64,000 nucleotides of DNA from Kribbella rubisoli (GCF_004217145.1 NZ_SHKR01000013.1:744001-808000); one strand, 5' to 3'. Numbered from the stretch's first letter, positions 33,601 to 41,568 are shown. A program made the numbers and translations. The notes: generated by a model from the sequence alone, not told the origin.

Positions 33601-34281
33601 GCGGTTCGCGACCACCACGTGAGTGTGCAGTTGCGGGTCGCCGCTGCGGCTGTCCCAGTGATCGAATGCGGCCGCGATCACTCCGCGGGTATCCAGTTGC
33701 GCGATGCCGCCATCGCCGCTCCTGGTGAACGCCGCGTGCTCCTCGATCAGCGTCAGCACATCCGCGATCGCTTCATGATGGGCGGCGACGATCTGCTCCT
33801 GGGTGCCAACATCGGTCGTTGCCCACAGCGCCGATACTGACTTGACCGGAGAGAACGTGAGGTCGAAACCGGCAACAGCCTGACGGGACCTGTTCCGCAT
33901 CTCCTCCCGCTGAATCCGTGCCACCGCGTGCACGCGCTCGGCATCCGGCAGTGCCGTGTCGAAGTCCCGGATCCGCTCCCGGATGCGCTCCTCCGGGCTC
34001 TTGAAAACGCGATACGGCTCGCCGAGCGTCCGGCCGGTGAGCGGATCTTCCGCACGGCCAAACAGCGCAGCCATGTCGATCTCGGTCACCTCGCTGCCGG
34101 GCACCAATGCGCCGTCGCCCAGGCCGCGAAGCCCCTGTCCCAACCAGCGGCCAGGCGGGTATCCCGATGCCGTGTAGTACGCCGTCAGCGGTGTAGCCAT
34201 CCGCCGATCAACGTCCCCGGCAGCGACATGCCGAAGCAGGTACTGGTACCCCTCTCCGGCGTTCAACCGGTGGATACTCAT
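30670..34281 (-). CDS. MobF-type conjugative relaxase/helicase (TrwC/TraA-like)
   Basis: 1203 residues from ATG 34281 (MSIHRLNAGEGYQYLLRHVA). The TrwC relaxase domain fills about residues 1-320: near 210-230, AAAFDHWDSRSGDPQLHTHVVVANRV gives the three metal-binding histidines. A RecD/TraI-like helicase follows, with Walker A (LIGPAGAGKTS, near 535), Walker B (LVIIDEASMAS) and ELAYATTAHRAQGTT. It should nick the element's origin and unwind the transferred strand. A tyrosine in the first 30 residues (Y18) is the expected nucleophile. No coupling protein or secretion genes are nearby. oriT is probably in 34282-34567 but I could not define it. Confidence 0.92.
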   Translation of the reverse strand: MSIHRLNAGEGYQYLLRHVAAGDVDRRMATPLTAYYTASGYPPGRWLGQGLRGLGDGALVPGSEVTEIDMAALFGRAEDPLTGRTLGEPYRVFKSPEERIRERIRDFDTALPDAERVHAVARIQREEMRNRSRQAVAGFDLTFSPVKSVSALWATTDVGTQEQIVAAHHEAIADVLTLIEEHAAFTRSGDGGIAQLDTRGVIAAAFDHWDSRSGDPQLHTHVVVANRVQGPDGAWRTLDGRVLYRAAVAMSEIHNVLLADHLTRRLGVNWELRERGSRRNPAFEIDAIPDDLIREFSARTARIEANLNALLDDRGEQIRPPDAREMYALRQQATLMNRPSKHLAQPLATLMAQWRKRADQAIGHDAVTAIRRSLNTAGERPLAAADLSPETLDAYGAATVLTLQTKRATWTRWNLLAEAARQTRLLRFVTTNDRSTALRAIVERAEQHSISLTAPELVTIPVTRGSGENVFTIHNGQIYTSPVILGAEAVLLDLARDASGPTIAPASINTTGLTADKADALLRIVTSGQKLEALIGPAGAGKTSLLSALTASWESKYGDGSIIALAPSSAASTVLSDAIGAPTENIAKWIYESAGLGAEQRREQILQTEHAAELARRSRRRLRRERLIVQLAALRAQSDRWTFHKNQLVIIDEASMASTMELASLARAANAAGAKILLVGDDAQLSAVDTGGAFRLIAKDTEAAELTDVWRFTNPWERDASLALRRGELSAIDAYDNHDRLTSGSSDEMEEAAYKAWLADTNGGKTSLLIAADNTTVARLNARARLDRITTGKVEPDGIELHNGNHVGLGDHIVTRLNSRRLPYSQRQFVKNGDHWTVIHRWPDGSLTVQNHAKDTVTLPSAYVQESVELAYATTAHRAQGTTVDTAHLLVTEQLTRALTYVGMTRGRDNNLAYVATHQSSSDLHEPHPEQTMQDVLEAVLNDPGVEQSAHEVLRRELDNATRLDRLVPIYEHLSQLDAKIRYKQAIDASGLDPADQAALQASPAYGALIAELRRAESASIDVTEVLHRAVDQSPLTNANDLAAVLHARVDRLVSRALRRRGEHPTAVAGLVIPATHVSDPTLIAPLRELESQIAQRADWLAGKASAEQPAWYRELHRVASTPPDQDLADLVREIAAYRERYQIHAPAVLGDAPPEKAAVRRRQHSRLLNLLTACSSGATERPTNHTAPSAMPPESITPTQPD

Positions 34282-34567
34282 CACAGTTGACCGCCCGGAA
34301 TTTGGCGGGTGCGTGCGTTCGCCAGCTCGCTCATGCAAGCTCAACGACTGAGCTGCCAAGGGACCGATCGGCGCGGCACATGGCGCGGACCGCCTGGCAT
34401 GCAAGAGGTGTGATCGAATCAAGGCTGTCGTTTCGCGGCCAGCGACGCTCGTCGACTCACGGCAACGTTGCAGCGCTCGGCGTCAGCGCCTTCACCCATT
34501 CGTCGAGATCTGACGAATCACCGCCGGTTAGACTCGTCCTGGCAACGGCACGGAGGGTACACATCGC

Positions 34568-35764
34568 ATGGGTCGGTCGTCGGAGGCGGGTGCGCGGATC
34601 GCGGATCTTCGCAAGCGCCGCCAACTCACCCAGCATGGGCTGGCCGCCCGGGCCAACGTGTCGTACAGCTTGCTGACGAAGGTCGAGAGTGGAAGCAGGC
34701 CTGCTTCAGAGGCGTTCGTGGCGGCCTGTGCTCGGGCCTTGGGTGTGGACGTAGTCGCGCTTACGGATCAGACGCCCGCGGACGGCTCTACAGACGGTCA
34801 CCTGGGGGAACTCCTCGTTCGAGTGGAGACCCAGCTGGATCTGTACGACCTGGATCCGGACGAATCGGCTCGACCGCGACCGCTCGATCAGCTGCGCTCC
34901 GCTGTGCGGCAGGTCAACCAGGTCGCTCAGGCCGCCAAGTACGAACAGATGGCTGGGCTGTTGCCGAGTCTGTACGCCGAGCTGCATGCCGCGGGCCATC
35001 TCTGGTCCGGCCGCGAACAGAGCGAAGCGTGGGGCCTGCTCGCCGAGGCGTACCGCTGCGCTCACACCATTGGTATCGCGACGGGCTATCCGGATCTCTC
35101 CCTGATCGCCCTCAGCCGCATGGATTGGGCTGCCCAAAATGCCGCCGATCGAGCTCCGGGCCTGCGTGCTGCTCGTGAGTATCTGCGGGTGACTGCCTAC
35201 CTGCGCAAACATGACTACGACACCTGCTGGAACCTCAACGCGGCCGGACGGGCACATCTAGAGGGCACCGACGCCAAGACTCCCGGCAGCCTTGTCGCGG
35301 CCGGCCAACTCAACCTCGGAGCTGCGGTGCTGGCTGCCCGCACCGGCGATGCCAGCGCCACTAGCGAATACCTGGATGAGGCCAGTCATTACGGCAGGCT
35401 GACCGGTGACGATCTCGAGACCTTCTGGTTTGCCTTCGGGCCGACCAATGTGGCAGTCCACCGCGTGATGACCCTGATTGAGCTGGGCGACTACTCCCAC
35501 GCCGTCCTCCTTGGCGAACAGATGGAGTTCCCAGCCGGTTGGCTGCCCACTCGCATCGGGCACCACCACTTCGACATGGCCCGGGCCTACGAACGGCTGA
35601 ATCTGCCAGACGACGCCATGCGACATCTGCAGCTGGCCCGCCAAGCAGCTCCCGGCCAAGCCCGTCGTCACCCCACCGTGCGGTCTGTTGTGGCGGACCT
35701 GGTGCGGTCCGCTCGCCACCCGTCTGACGCCCTCACCCGATACGCCAATTGGATCGGCCTGTAG
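34568..35764 (+). CDS. XRE-family regulator with TPR-like C-terminal region
   Basis: 398 residues. The HTH_XRE domain fills residues 8-65 (ARIADLRKRRQLTQHGLAARANVSYSLLTKVESGSRPASEAFVAACARALGVD). The remaining 330 residues are helical (LLAEAYRCAHTIGIATGYPDLSLIALSRMDWAA), a TPR-like sensor seen in many actinomycete regulators of integrative elements. It is divergent from the relaxase and heads a same-strand cluster of small genes. It may act as the master regulator of the element. Confidence 0.88.
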   Translation: MGRSSEAGARIADLRKRRQLTQHGLAARANVSYSLLTKVESGSRPASEAFVAACARALGVDVVALTDQTPADGSTDGHLGELLVRVETQLDLYDLDPDESARPRPLDQLRSAVRQVNQVAQAAKYEQMAGLLPSLYAELHAAGHLWSGREQSEAWGLLAEAYRCAHTIGIATGYPDLSLIALSRMDWAAQNAADRAPGLRAAREYLRVTAYLRKHDYDTCWNLNAAGRAHLEGTDAKTPGSLVAAGQLNLGAAVLAARTGDASATSEYLDEASHYGRLTGDDLETFWFAFGPTNVAVHRVMTLIELGDYSHAVLLGEQMEFPAGWLPTRIGHHHFDMARAYERLNLPDDAMRHLQLARQAAPGQARRHPTVRSVVADLVRSARHPSDALTRYANWIGL

Positions 35765-35893
35765 GACGCCCTTGCCGAAGACTTGCACACAGGTGTGCAA
35801 GTCGGCCCCGTTGCCCGGAGCCAGGATGGTCACGTAGCGCATCGACGCGGCTACCGGCGACCAGACGGTCGCCGCCCCCAACGGGAGCCAGTC

Positions 35894-35986
35894 ATGACAA
35901 CCGGGTTTTGGATTCTCACCCTCATAGCGGCGGGACTGTATGTCGTTACAGTCCGTGACATCGCGCGGGAGGTGCGGGGCGAGTGA
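35894..35986 (+). CDS. Small single-pass membrane peptide (30 aa)
   Basis: ATG 35894 with GGGAG nine bases upstream. The product starts MTTGFWILTLIAAGLYVVTV and ends RDIAREVRGE: one hydrophobic helix with a charged tail. Its stop overlaps the next gene's GTG by 4 bp (GTGA), good evidence of translational coupling. Function unknown; short membrane peptides are common in actinomycete integrative elements. Confidence 0.6.
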   Translation: MTTGFWILTLIAAGLYVVTVRDIAREVRGE

Positions 35987-36180
35987 CAGCACTTACTGAC
36001 ATCCCACGACCGGCCGCCCGGCGCGTCCGCGTCTGGTTCGGTGAGCATGTCATCGCTGACTACACCGGCGAGCCGGCCGACGCACTCCGGTACCAGGCGG
36101 GCATGACGCGGCGCTTCGCAAGCCTGCGCATCACCATCGAGCCGTACGCGGCGGTGGATGAAGATGCTGCCGACTCGTGA
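35983..36180 (+). CDS. Small hypothetical protein (65 aa)
   Basis: GTG 35983, overlapping the preceding stop. It reads RRVRVWFGEHVIADYTGEPADALRYQAGMTRRFASLRITIEPYAAV, a compact alpha/beta sequence with good third-position GC bias. Short proteins of this kind recur next to XRE regulators in actinomycete elements, but I cannot name a family. Confidence 0.65.
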   Translation: MTALTDIPRPAARRVRVWFGEHVIADYTGEPADALRYQAGMTRRFASLRITIEPYAAVDEDAADS

Positions 36181-36301
36181 ACGGCCAGCACAGGCGCGGC
36201 CGCTCCGCCACCTGGCCCTGGTGGGAGATCCGGCAGAGGTGCGTGTGCAGTTTGAGCGGGCCACGGGGGCTCGCATCATGTGGCACGAGGTCACCCCATG
36301 A
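36158..36301 (+). CDS. Possible small protein (47 aa)
   Basis: ATG 36158, overlapping the previous gene by 23 bp. It encodes LRHLALVGDPAEVRVQFERATGARIMWHEVTP and stops at TGA 36301. The amphipathic pattern and codon bias look genuine, and it continues the chain of overlapping small genes. No recognised family. Confidence 0.45.
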   Translation: MKMLPTRERPAQARPLRHLALVGDPAEVRVQFERATGARIMWHEVTP

Positions 36302-36343
36302 ACTGGCGGAGTCGGTGGGGAGCCGTGGTCCTCAGCCCCTCAC

Positions 36344-36646
36344 GTGCAGAAGATCGCTGCACACCCATCGGCTCCGCCGTACCGCGGTCTTGTCCGAGTC
36401 CTTCTCTCCCCTGTGGAGGACTCGGCCACGGCCGCGCAACGCCGGCTGGCACGGGACGTGGAAGCGAGTCCGCTCCGTGTCAGCCGCTCAAGCACCGAGG
36501 CCCGGACGGGTGCCTCGGTCACAGCTGGCTGGGTGGTTGGGGCCTACGTGCCTGGGCGAGCAACCACCCGGGCAGTGCCGTCCAAGACCAGCGGGCGGGC
36601 GCACAGCCTGCAGAGCGGACGCCCGCCCGCTGTTCCACCTCGATGA
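36344..36646 (+). CDS. Possible small protein (100 aa), uncertain
   Basis: A frame from ATG 36344 whose stop lies 10 bp before the methyltransferase GTG, an operon-like spacing. It includes ATAAQRRLARDVEASPLRVSRSSTEA. Several overlapping frames are open here and codon bias does not decide strongly. If not coding, 36302-36656 holds nothing else I recognise. Confidence 0.3.
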   Translation: MQKIAAHPSAPPYRGLVRVLLSPVEDSATAAQRRLARDVEASPLRVSRSSTEARTGASVTAGWVVGAYVPGRATTRAVPSKTSGRAHSLQSGRPPAVPPR

Positions 36647-36656
36647 TAGGAGCGCT

Positions 36657-37499
36657 GTGGATACGCCCGTTATCCCGCTGGATCGGCTGACCGTCGATCG
36701 GGCAATCGAAGACCACTACTCGAGCCGCTGGGACGAGGCTGCTCGACTGAGCTCGACCGTAAAGGGCCGCTTGGAACAGGCTCGGCTCTACGACTTCCTT
36801 GGCCAGTGGTTCCCGCCGCCTCCGGCTCGTGTGGCCGACATCGGCGGTGGTCCCGGTGTCCACGCTGGCTGGCTACGCGACCAAGGGCACGACGTCGTAC
36901 TACTCGATCCAGTCCAGCGTCACGTCGACCAAGCCAACGCGGCAGGCATCACCGCGGAACTTGGCGACGGCCGCAGACTGCCATGGTCGAACCAGTCGTT
37001 CGACGCCGTACTTATGGCAGGACCGCTCTACCACTTGCCGGAGGCAAGCGACCGTCGCCTGGCGCTTCGCGAGGCCTTGCGGGTGTTGCGCCCCGGTGGC
37101 GTGCTGGCCGCCGTCGCGATCAACCGAGCAGCGAACCTGATTGGCTCGACGCTGGCCAACACGCTCCTGACGCGTCACGGCGTCGTGCGCGACATCCTGG
37201 AGACCGGCCACAGTTCCGCCAACGAGCGGATGGCGCACTGCTACTACCACCGCGAAAGCGAGCTACGCAGCGAACTCGTCAGCGCCGGCCTGCGGCCGGT
37301 CAACATCTTCGGTCTCACGGGTCCCGGTGGCTGGCTGACAGTCATGATCGATGCCCACTTCAAGAACCAGCCGTACACCGACAAGCTGGCCGAGCACGAC
37401 CCGCTCGACACGGCGCTGGAGTGCTCCCGCCTGGCAGACCAGATGCCGGAGCTGGTGGCAGCCAGTTCGCTGTTCCTAGCCGTTGGTCAAAAGGGCTGA
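36657..37499 (+). CDS. Class I SAM-dependent methyltransferase
   Basis: 280 residues from GTG 36657 with TAGGAG upstream; the open frame extends far 5' but is not homologous. Motif I is RVADIGGGPGVHAGWLRDQGHDVVLLDP, then LGDGRRLPWSNQSFDAVLMAGPLYHLP and EALRVLRPGGVLAAVAINR. This is the small-molecule (Methyltransf_11/25) type, not a DNA methylase: the NPPY/DPPY motif is absent. Substrate unknown. Last of the same-strand series from the XRE gene. Confidence 0.88.
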   Translation: MDTPVIPLDRLTVDRAIEDHYSSRWDEAARLSSTVKGRLEQARLYDFLGQWFPPPPARVADIGGGPGVHAGWLRDQGHDVVLLDPVQRHVDQANAAGITAELGDGRRLPWSNQSFDAVLMAGPLYHLPEASDRRLALREALRVLRPGGVLAAVAINRAANLIGSTLANTLLTRHGVVRDILETGHSSANERMAHCYYHRESELRSELVSAGLRPVNIFGLTGPGGWLTVMIDAHFKNQPYTDKLAEHDPLDTALECSRLADQMPELVAASSLFLAVGQKG

Positions 37500-37532
37500 G
37501 TCATGATGTCCTGCTGCACGGTTGGCGAGATT

Positions 37533-38057
37533 TCAGCCGAGCTGGCCGTGCAGTTTGACATACTCCTCTTCGGCGCGCAGCACCTTCGACAGCACCGCAT
37601 CGGCACTCGGCAGCGGATGGAGCGGGAAGTTCGACCCGTCCCACCTCAGCCGGCCGTCTACGGTCATCGAAGGCGGGATGACCACGAGTGTCCCCGGCTC
37701 GACGTACTGAACGCCCGTCGCCAGCGGGCCAAGGTCGGTTTCGGGCGGGAGCGTGCAGGTGATCCAGTCGCCATCCGGCAGCTTCATCGTCGGTGGCCAG
37801 ATCCCAGGTCGATCCTGCTCGTACAGCCGCTTGCCGTACGCGCCGGCGATCCGCGGCAGGCGCCAGATCGCCATGGTCGGGCACGATGTGACACCCAGGT
37901 TCGGCGGCTCGGCGACGTCCCAGACGGCGCGGGCGGCATCGACATCGGTGATCCAGCCGCCGTCCGGCGTACCCGCGATAGTTGCCGCCTGCACCGGAAT
38001 ACCACGTTCCACGCAGGCGAGAGCCGTGTCCAACAAGGCGTTCTTGCGTCGAATCAT
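37533..38057 (-). CDS. Primase-polymerase-like domain protein, short and possibly degenerate
   Basis: 174 residues. The order of motifs (LDTALACVERGIPVQAATI ... WDVAEPPNLGVTSCPTMAIWRLP ... ITCTLPPETDLGPLATGVQYVEPGTLVVIPPSMTVDGRLRWDG) resembles the N-terminal bifunctional primase/polymerase domain of actinomycete plasmids and elements. The catalytic D-x-D after the first strand is not evident (AIWRLP takes its place). It may be an inactive derivative or a regulator. Full replication proteins of this family are over 300 residues longer. Confidence 0.45.
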   Translation of the reverse strand: MIRRKNALLDTALACVERGIPVQAATIAGTPDGGWITDVDAARAVWDVAEPPNLGVTSCPTMAIWRLPRIAGAYGKRLYEQDRPGIWPPTMKLPDGDWITCTLPPETDLGPLATGVQYVEPGTLVVIPPSMTVDGRLRWDGSNFPLHPLPSADAVLSKVLRAEEEYVKLHGQLG

Positions 38058-38164
38058 CTGCCTGATCGTCCTCCCGTATCGGGACCATCATTGCCGCGCT
38101 ACCGCGCGGCTTGTCAATCGGCCCCAGCAGATCGCTGACTGTCTAACCAAGTGAGGAGCCGTAC

Positions 38165-38425
38165 ATGTCCCAAGTCGAACAGATGAAGATGCAGCTGCAC
38201 GGCTTGGCTGACCAATCGAGGCAAGGCGCAGCCAATCTGGCTGGCTTCAAGCAGCGTTTCGAACAGTCCAGCCAGCAGGTTCAGGCCCTCATTCGGGGCA
38301 CAGCGACGCGGGCTGACCAGGACATCGCGACGATGCTGGATGCGGCTGCCAAGTCGGTTGACCAAGCCGTCCAGTCGTTGCAGATCGCCGAAGCCGGGTG
38401 CCGCGGCTACGCCGACCAGATTTAG
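38165..38425 (+). CDS. Small helical protein, probable ESX/WXG-like partner of the downstream toxin
   Basis: 86 residues from ATG 38165 with GAGGAG upstream. Almost wholly helical with many Gln/Ala (QVEQMKMQLHGLADQSRQGAANLAGFKQRFEQSS...), a hairpin-length protein. Size and position immediately before a deaminase toxin resemble small ESX-type or LXG-partner proteins in polymorphic toxin loci. No W-x-G motif is present, so this is an inference from context. Confidence 0.6.
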   Translation: MSQVEQMKMQLHGLADQSRQGAANLAGFKQRFEQSSQQVQALIRGTATRADQDIATMLDAAAKSVDQAVQSLQIAEAGCRGYADQI

Positions 38426-38441
38426 TTAGCCGAGGCAGCGC

Positions 38442-39341
38442 ATGCCTTCTGAGCTGCAGCGGGTCGCTGATCGGCTGCTCGCCTGCCTGAACGAGGCCCC
38501 GCGGGCGGTCGGCTACCTGCATGACCGAGCCAGCAAGTGCCGCGAAGCCGCGGCATGGATCGGGAGCACCAGTAGCAACCCAAGCGCCCGAATGGCCGCC
38601 ATGCAGCTCGATGAAGCGGCAAGGCGCTGCGAAGAGGCAGCCCGTTACTTGTCTCAGGCTGAGGCTCGAGCGAAGCAGTGGGTCGAGCAGATGGTGAGCG
38701 GCATTCGAACCGCCGAACCAAGCGGCGGCTTGAGGGGTGAACGGGCGCTCGGGCCAGGTGGCAGTACGCCTCCCGCGGACCGCCGGCGTGACGACCATGA
38801 CGACGAACCGGAAGCCAACAAGCCGGACAAGCCCGTGCAGGCCGGCGATGAGACGAGTTCGGAGAAGGATGAACCGCCGTCGCGGGGTACCTTCGAAGAT
38901 CGGCCGCAGGACGGTAGTGCCGGTGATGAAGCTGAAGATCAGCCGGAGCCCTCTCCGTTCATCGAGCAGATTTTTCGGCGGCTACCCGAGCGGCCGGGAG
39001 ACGTCGGGCCGACATCCGGAATTCTGACCCGGCCGGACGGTGGAGGCCTGATTCATGTGCGCAGCGGGACGCGGGGACCCGGAGGTACGGCGCCAGGTCT
39101 CGGCGGCCGAACCGCCAGCCTTGACGCTGCGCGAGAACACGCGGAGGGCCACGCAGCGGCACTCATGCGCCGCTCGGGAATGCCTCGAGAAATGACTCTG
39201 TACGCGAACAAGCGGCCCTGCGGTGGACGGTACGGCTGCGACAACACGTTGCCGTGGCAGTTGCCACCCGGTGCCAAGCTGACGGTCTATTGGCCAGGCG
39301 ACTATAAGGTCTACATCGGTGATGGGAGAGGACTCGCATGA
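38442..39341 (+). CDS. SCP1.201/DddA-like cytidine deaminase toxin
   Basis: 299 residues. Residues 1-90 form an Ala-rich helical region like WXG/LXG trafficking domains. Residues 100-170 are a charged disordered linker. The C-terminal 110 residues are an SCP1.201-like deaminase: HAE (His233, Glu235) in REHAEGHAAALMRRSGM, then MTLYANKRPCGGRYGC with Cys260 and Cys266 completing the zinc site, and LPPGAKLTVYWPGDY. Members include DddA and SsdA, which deaminate cytosine in double- or single-stranded DNA. Which substrate this one uses cannot be told. The next gene overlaps by 4 bp and looks like its immunity protein. Confidence 0.85.
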   Translation: MPSELQRVADRLLACLNEAPRAVGYLHDRASKCREAAAWIGSTSSNPSARMAAMQLDEAARRCEEAARYLSQAEARAKQWVEQMVSGIRTAEPSGGLRGERALGPGGSTPPADRRRDDHDDEPEANKPDKPVQAGDETSSEKDEPPSRGTFEDRPQDGSAGDEAEDQPEPSPFIEQIFRRLPERPGDVGPTSGILTRPDGGGLIHVRSGTRGPGGTAPGLGGRTASLDAAREHAEGHAAALMRRSGMPREMTLYANKRPCGGRYGCDNTLPWQLPPGAKLTVYWPGDYKVYIGDGRGLA

Positions 39342-39736
39342 ACGACTTCTTGACGGCCTACTACGACGATGACGCGGGACAGCAGCGCATCGGCAGCCAG
39401 GCCGCGCTCGACGACCTGCTTGATCGAGTCGCAAGTCTGCCCCGGCCGACCTGGGTCGAATTGGTCAGTGCGGACGAGCTCGCCACGATGAACATTGGGC
39501 TAGGGGCGGCGTTCAGTTCCTTGACGCTCTACGACGACTTCGAGGGCTCCGCAAAGTACCGCTCAGCTGGCACCCTGGATGAGCCGCAGGAGGCCACCTT
39601 CGACTACGGCGGCGTGCCGACGACCATGGGCAAAGGCAGCGCGATCACTGTGAAGGAGGCTCGTGCGGCGGCCGGTGAGTTCTTCGCCGCTGGTAGACGT
39701 CCTCAGGTAGTGGCCTGGGAGTTGGCAGTCGACTGA
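39338..39736 (+). CDS. Imm1-family immunity protein
   Basis: 132 residues, starting inside the toxin stop (ATGA overlap at 39338-39341). The sequence LNIGLGAAFSSLTLYDDF-like core (MNIGLGAAFSSLTLYDD), YRSAGTLDEPQEATFDYGG and ITVKEARAAAGEFFAAGRRPQVVAWEL follows the Imm1 pattern. Imm1 proteins commonly accompany SCP1.201 deaminase toxins and block the active site. Coupling ensures immunity is made with the toxin. Confidence 0.8.
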   Translation: MNDFLTAYYDDDAGQQRIGSQAALDDLLDRVASLPRPTWVELVSADELATMNIGLGAAFSSLTLYDDFEGSAKYRSAGTLDEPQEATFDYGGVPTTMGKGSAITVKEARAAAGEFFAAGRRPQVVAWELAVD

Positions 39737-39925
39737 GCGCTCACGCGGCGAAGATCGAACATGTGTCTTCTATGTTGTGGCCGTCGAGACTGCGTACTGT
39801 CGAACCGTCGCCACTCGTCGCCAGCAATAGGCTGACCGGTCGGGTTGAGCGGCAACGTCTGGCTTCTGGTTCAGCCATTGATGCCTGACCCGAGGACGTC
39901 AGCGGCTTGCTCCGAGGGAGAAAGC

Positions 39926-40468
39926 ATGACCCTGACCTTGACTCGCCATCCGGGGATCGAGACCCTCAAACTCATCTCGAGACTCAAGCCGCTCTATGCG
40001 AACGCCTACTTCGAACCTCCGTACGACATGTCAGATGAGGACATTGAGCAGTTCGAGATCCGGATCAGGAAGCATGCCGGCATGGACGGCTTCGTCCTGG
40101 TCGCCGGAGAGCTCGACGGGCGACTCGTAGGGTTCTCATATGGATTCACCTTCCCTGCTGGACGATGGTGGACCGGTGTCGAGACTGACCCGCCTCCGGC
40201 CGACATTGTTTCAGGCCCCCTCTTCGCGGTGATCGAGCTCGGCGTACACACGGACTTCCATGGCCGCGGCTTCTCTCGCCAGCTCGTCGACGCTCTCCTC
40301 GCCGACCGACCAGAGGCCTTCGCGAGTCTCATCTCCCGCCCAGGTGCACAGGCTCACGCGATGTATCGACGCTGGGGGTGGAAGAAAGTCGGCACCACGC
40401 AGACGTACGCACACTGGCCCGTTGAGGACATCGACGTCCTCCCTTTGCACGACAGCAAGTCTGCCTGA
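39926..40468 (+). CDS. GNAT family N-acetyltransferase
   Basis: 180 residues from ATG 39926 with GAGGGAG upstream; the frame opens at 39845 without a signal. The GNAT core is GPLFAVIELGVHTDFHGRGFSRQLVDALLADRP with the H-G-R-G-F loop, then GAQAHAMYRRWGWKKVGTT. The substrate is unknown. It is isolated between the toxin locus and small genes. Confidence 0.85.
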   Translation: MTLTLTRHPGIETLKLISRLKPLYANAYFEPPYDMSDEDIEQFEIRIRKHAGMDGFVLVAGELDGRLVGFSYGFTFPAGRWWTGVETDPPPADIVSGPLFAVIELGVHTDFHGRGFSRQLVDALLADRPEAFASLISRPGAQAHAMYRRWGWKKVGTTQTYAHWPVEDIDVLPLHDSKSA

Positions 40469-40491
40469 CCTCTCGAAGAAAGGCCTCGATC

Positions 40492-40602
40492 ATGAGCAAC
40501 CGTCGGTTCGGCATGTCCCGCCTCGTGCCGGCCACCGTCGACCAGAGGGCCTCGGACGAAGCGCGCCTCGGCACGCTGTCCGTCGAGCGCTCGCCGCTGT
40601 AG
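40492..40602 (+). CDS. Possible small peptide (36 aa)
   Basis: ATG 40492 with AAAGG upstream. The product begins MSNRRFGMSRLVPATVDQ and ends LGTLSVERSPL. It lies between two same-strand genes, 23 bp after the acetyltransferase stop and 30 bp before the next TTG. Coding status rests only on spacing and composition. Confidence 0.3.
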   Translation: MSNRRFGMSRLVPATVDQRASDEARLGTLSVERSPL

Positions 40603-40632
40603 GAATCTCACCCGTCCAAAGGAGCAACGCTG

Positions 40633-40992
40633 TTGTCGAACGAACAGGGCCGCATCTTCCGTGACGCATGGATCGCAGGCCTGACGAAGCACTACTCCGG
40701 CGAACCAAAGCCCGGGTACGTCGCACCGTGGGAAGAGACACCCGACTGGGAGCGGGAGAGCGCGGCGGCGGTCTACGAGCAGGTGCGGGCGTTCGTCGAG
40801 GTCTCTGAAGGAAACACGAGCAAGCTCAGCCGGGAGCAGAAGGGCCGGTTTGTGGCGCTGTGCTGGATCGCGCAGATATACCGTCACATCCCCGACCCCA
40901 AACCCAGCTACGTAGCCGACTGGGACGACATGCCAGCCTGGCAGCGAGAAACTGACGCTGACATCTTTGAGCGGATTGAAAGCGCGAGCTGA
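40633..40992 (+). CDS. Hypothetical protein with an internal duplication (119 aa)
   Basis: TTG 40633 with AAAGGAG upstream. Two copies of a short motif are visible: PKPGYVAPWEETPDWERESAAAVYEQV (residues 24-50) and PKPSYVADWDDMPAWQRETDADIFERI (near 90-116). The W-x-x-x-P-x-W-x-R-E pattern occurs in small proteins of actinophages and actinomycete plasmids. Function unknown. Confidence 0.7.
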   Translation: MSNEQGRIFRDAWIAGLTKHYSGEPKPGYVAPWEETPDWERESAAAVYEQVRAFVEVSEGNTSKLSREQKGRFVALCWIAQIYRHIPDPKPSYVADWDDMPAWQRETDADIFERIESAS

Positions 40993-41568
40993 GACCCACT
41001 GGATCCGTGCAGGGCCTGCTGCGTACGAACGCGGCCGGCCCGCAACACGGGTTGCCGGCAACCATCCTGGCGGACCAGTGTGTCGACTCGACGAGCTCTG
41101 ACACTTGGTGTGGAAGCCGCGGGTGAGGCTACGTCCGTGCGATCCGTACGTGGAACCACCTGTCTGCAGGATCTCAGCAAGCGTCTCGCGCCGAGCCAGG
41201 ACTTCAAGGTGATTCGCTCCCTGTCCGAGAACAAGAACATGACTGAGACCGGTTGTCACCTCCGGATCAGGTCAGCCCGAGCTAGTCAGCGCTGCATGCG
41301 CCGGTATTGTTCTACTTCTTTGCCGGGCGGATAGGGGACCAATGTGGGCCTGGCGAAGGAGCGTGGAATGGCGTACTCGACGGCCGGGCATCGCTGGCGT
41401 TCTTCTGCGCCGAAAGAGCGATTGGCTGGGCAGCGGGCACTATCTATCAGGAGACTCCACATTCAAGATCGGACTCACGCGCCGGACTCCCGATCGGGCT
41501 GATCTGGAGTCCGCAGCGGTCGTGGCCTTCAGGTATGTGAGCCGGGATGGGGCGGGATCCTCGACGTG
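40993..41568. other. Intergenic stretch without a supported gene
   Basis: Several short frames are open on both strands but none has a convincing start, codon bias or homology. The composition shifts towards lower GC here, at the border of the next gene block. Confidence 0.5.

Noticed and set aside
36657..37499. DNA methyltransferase role for the protein at 36657
   Set aside because: It has motif I but no (D/N/S)PP(Y/F/W) motif; it is the small-molecule type.
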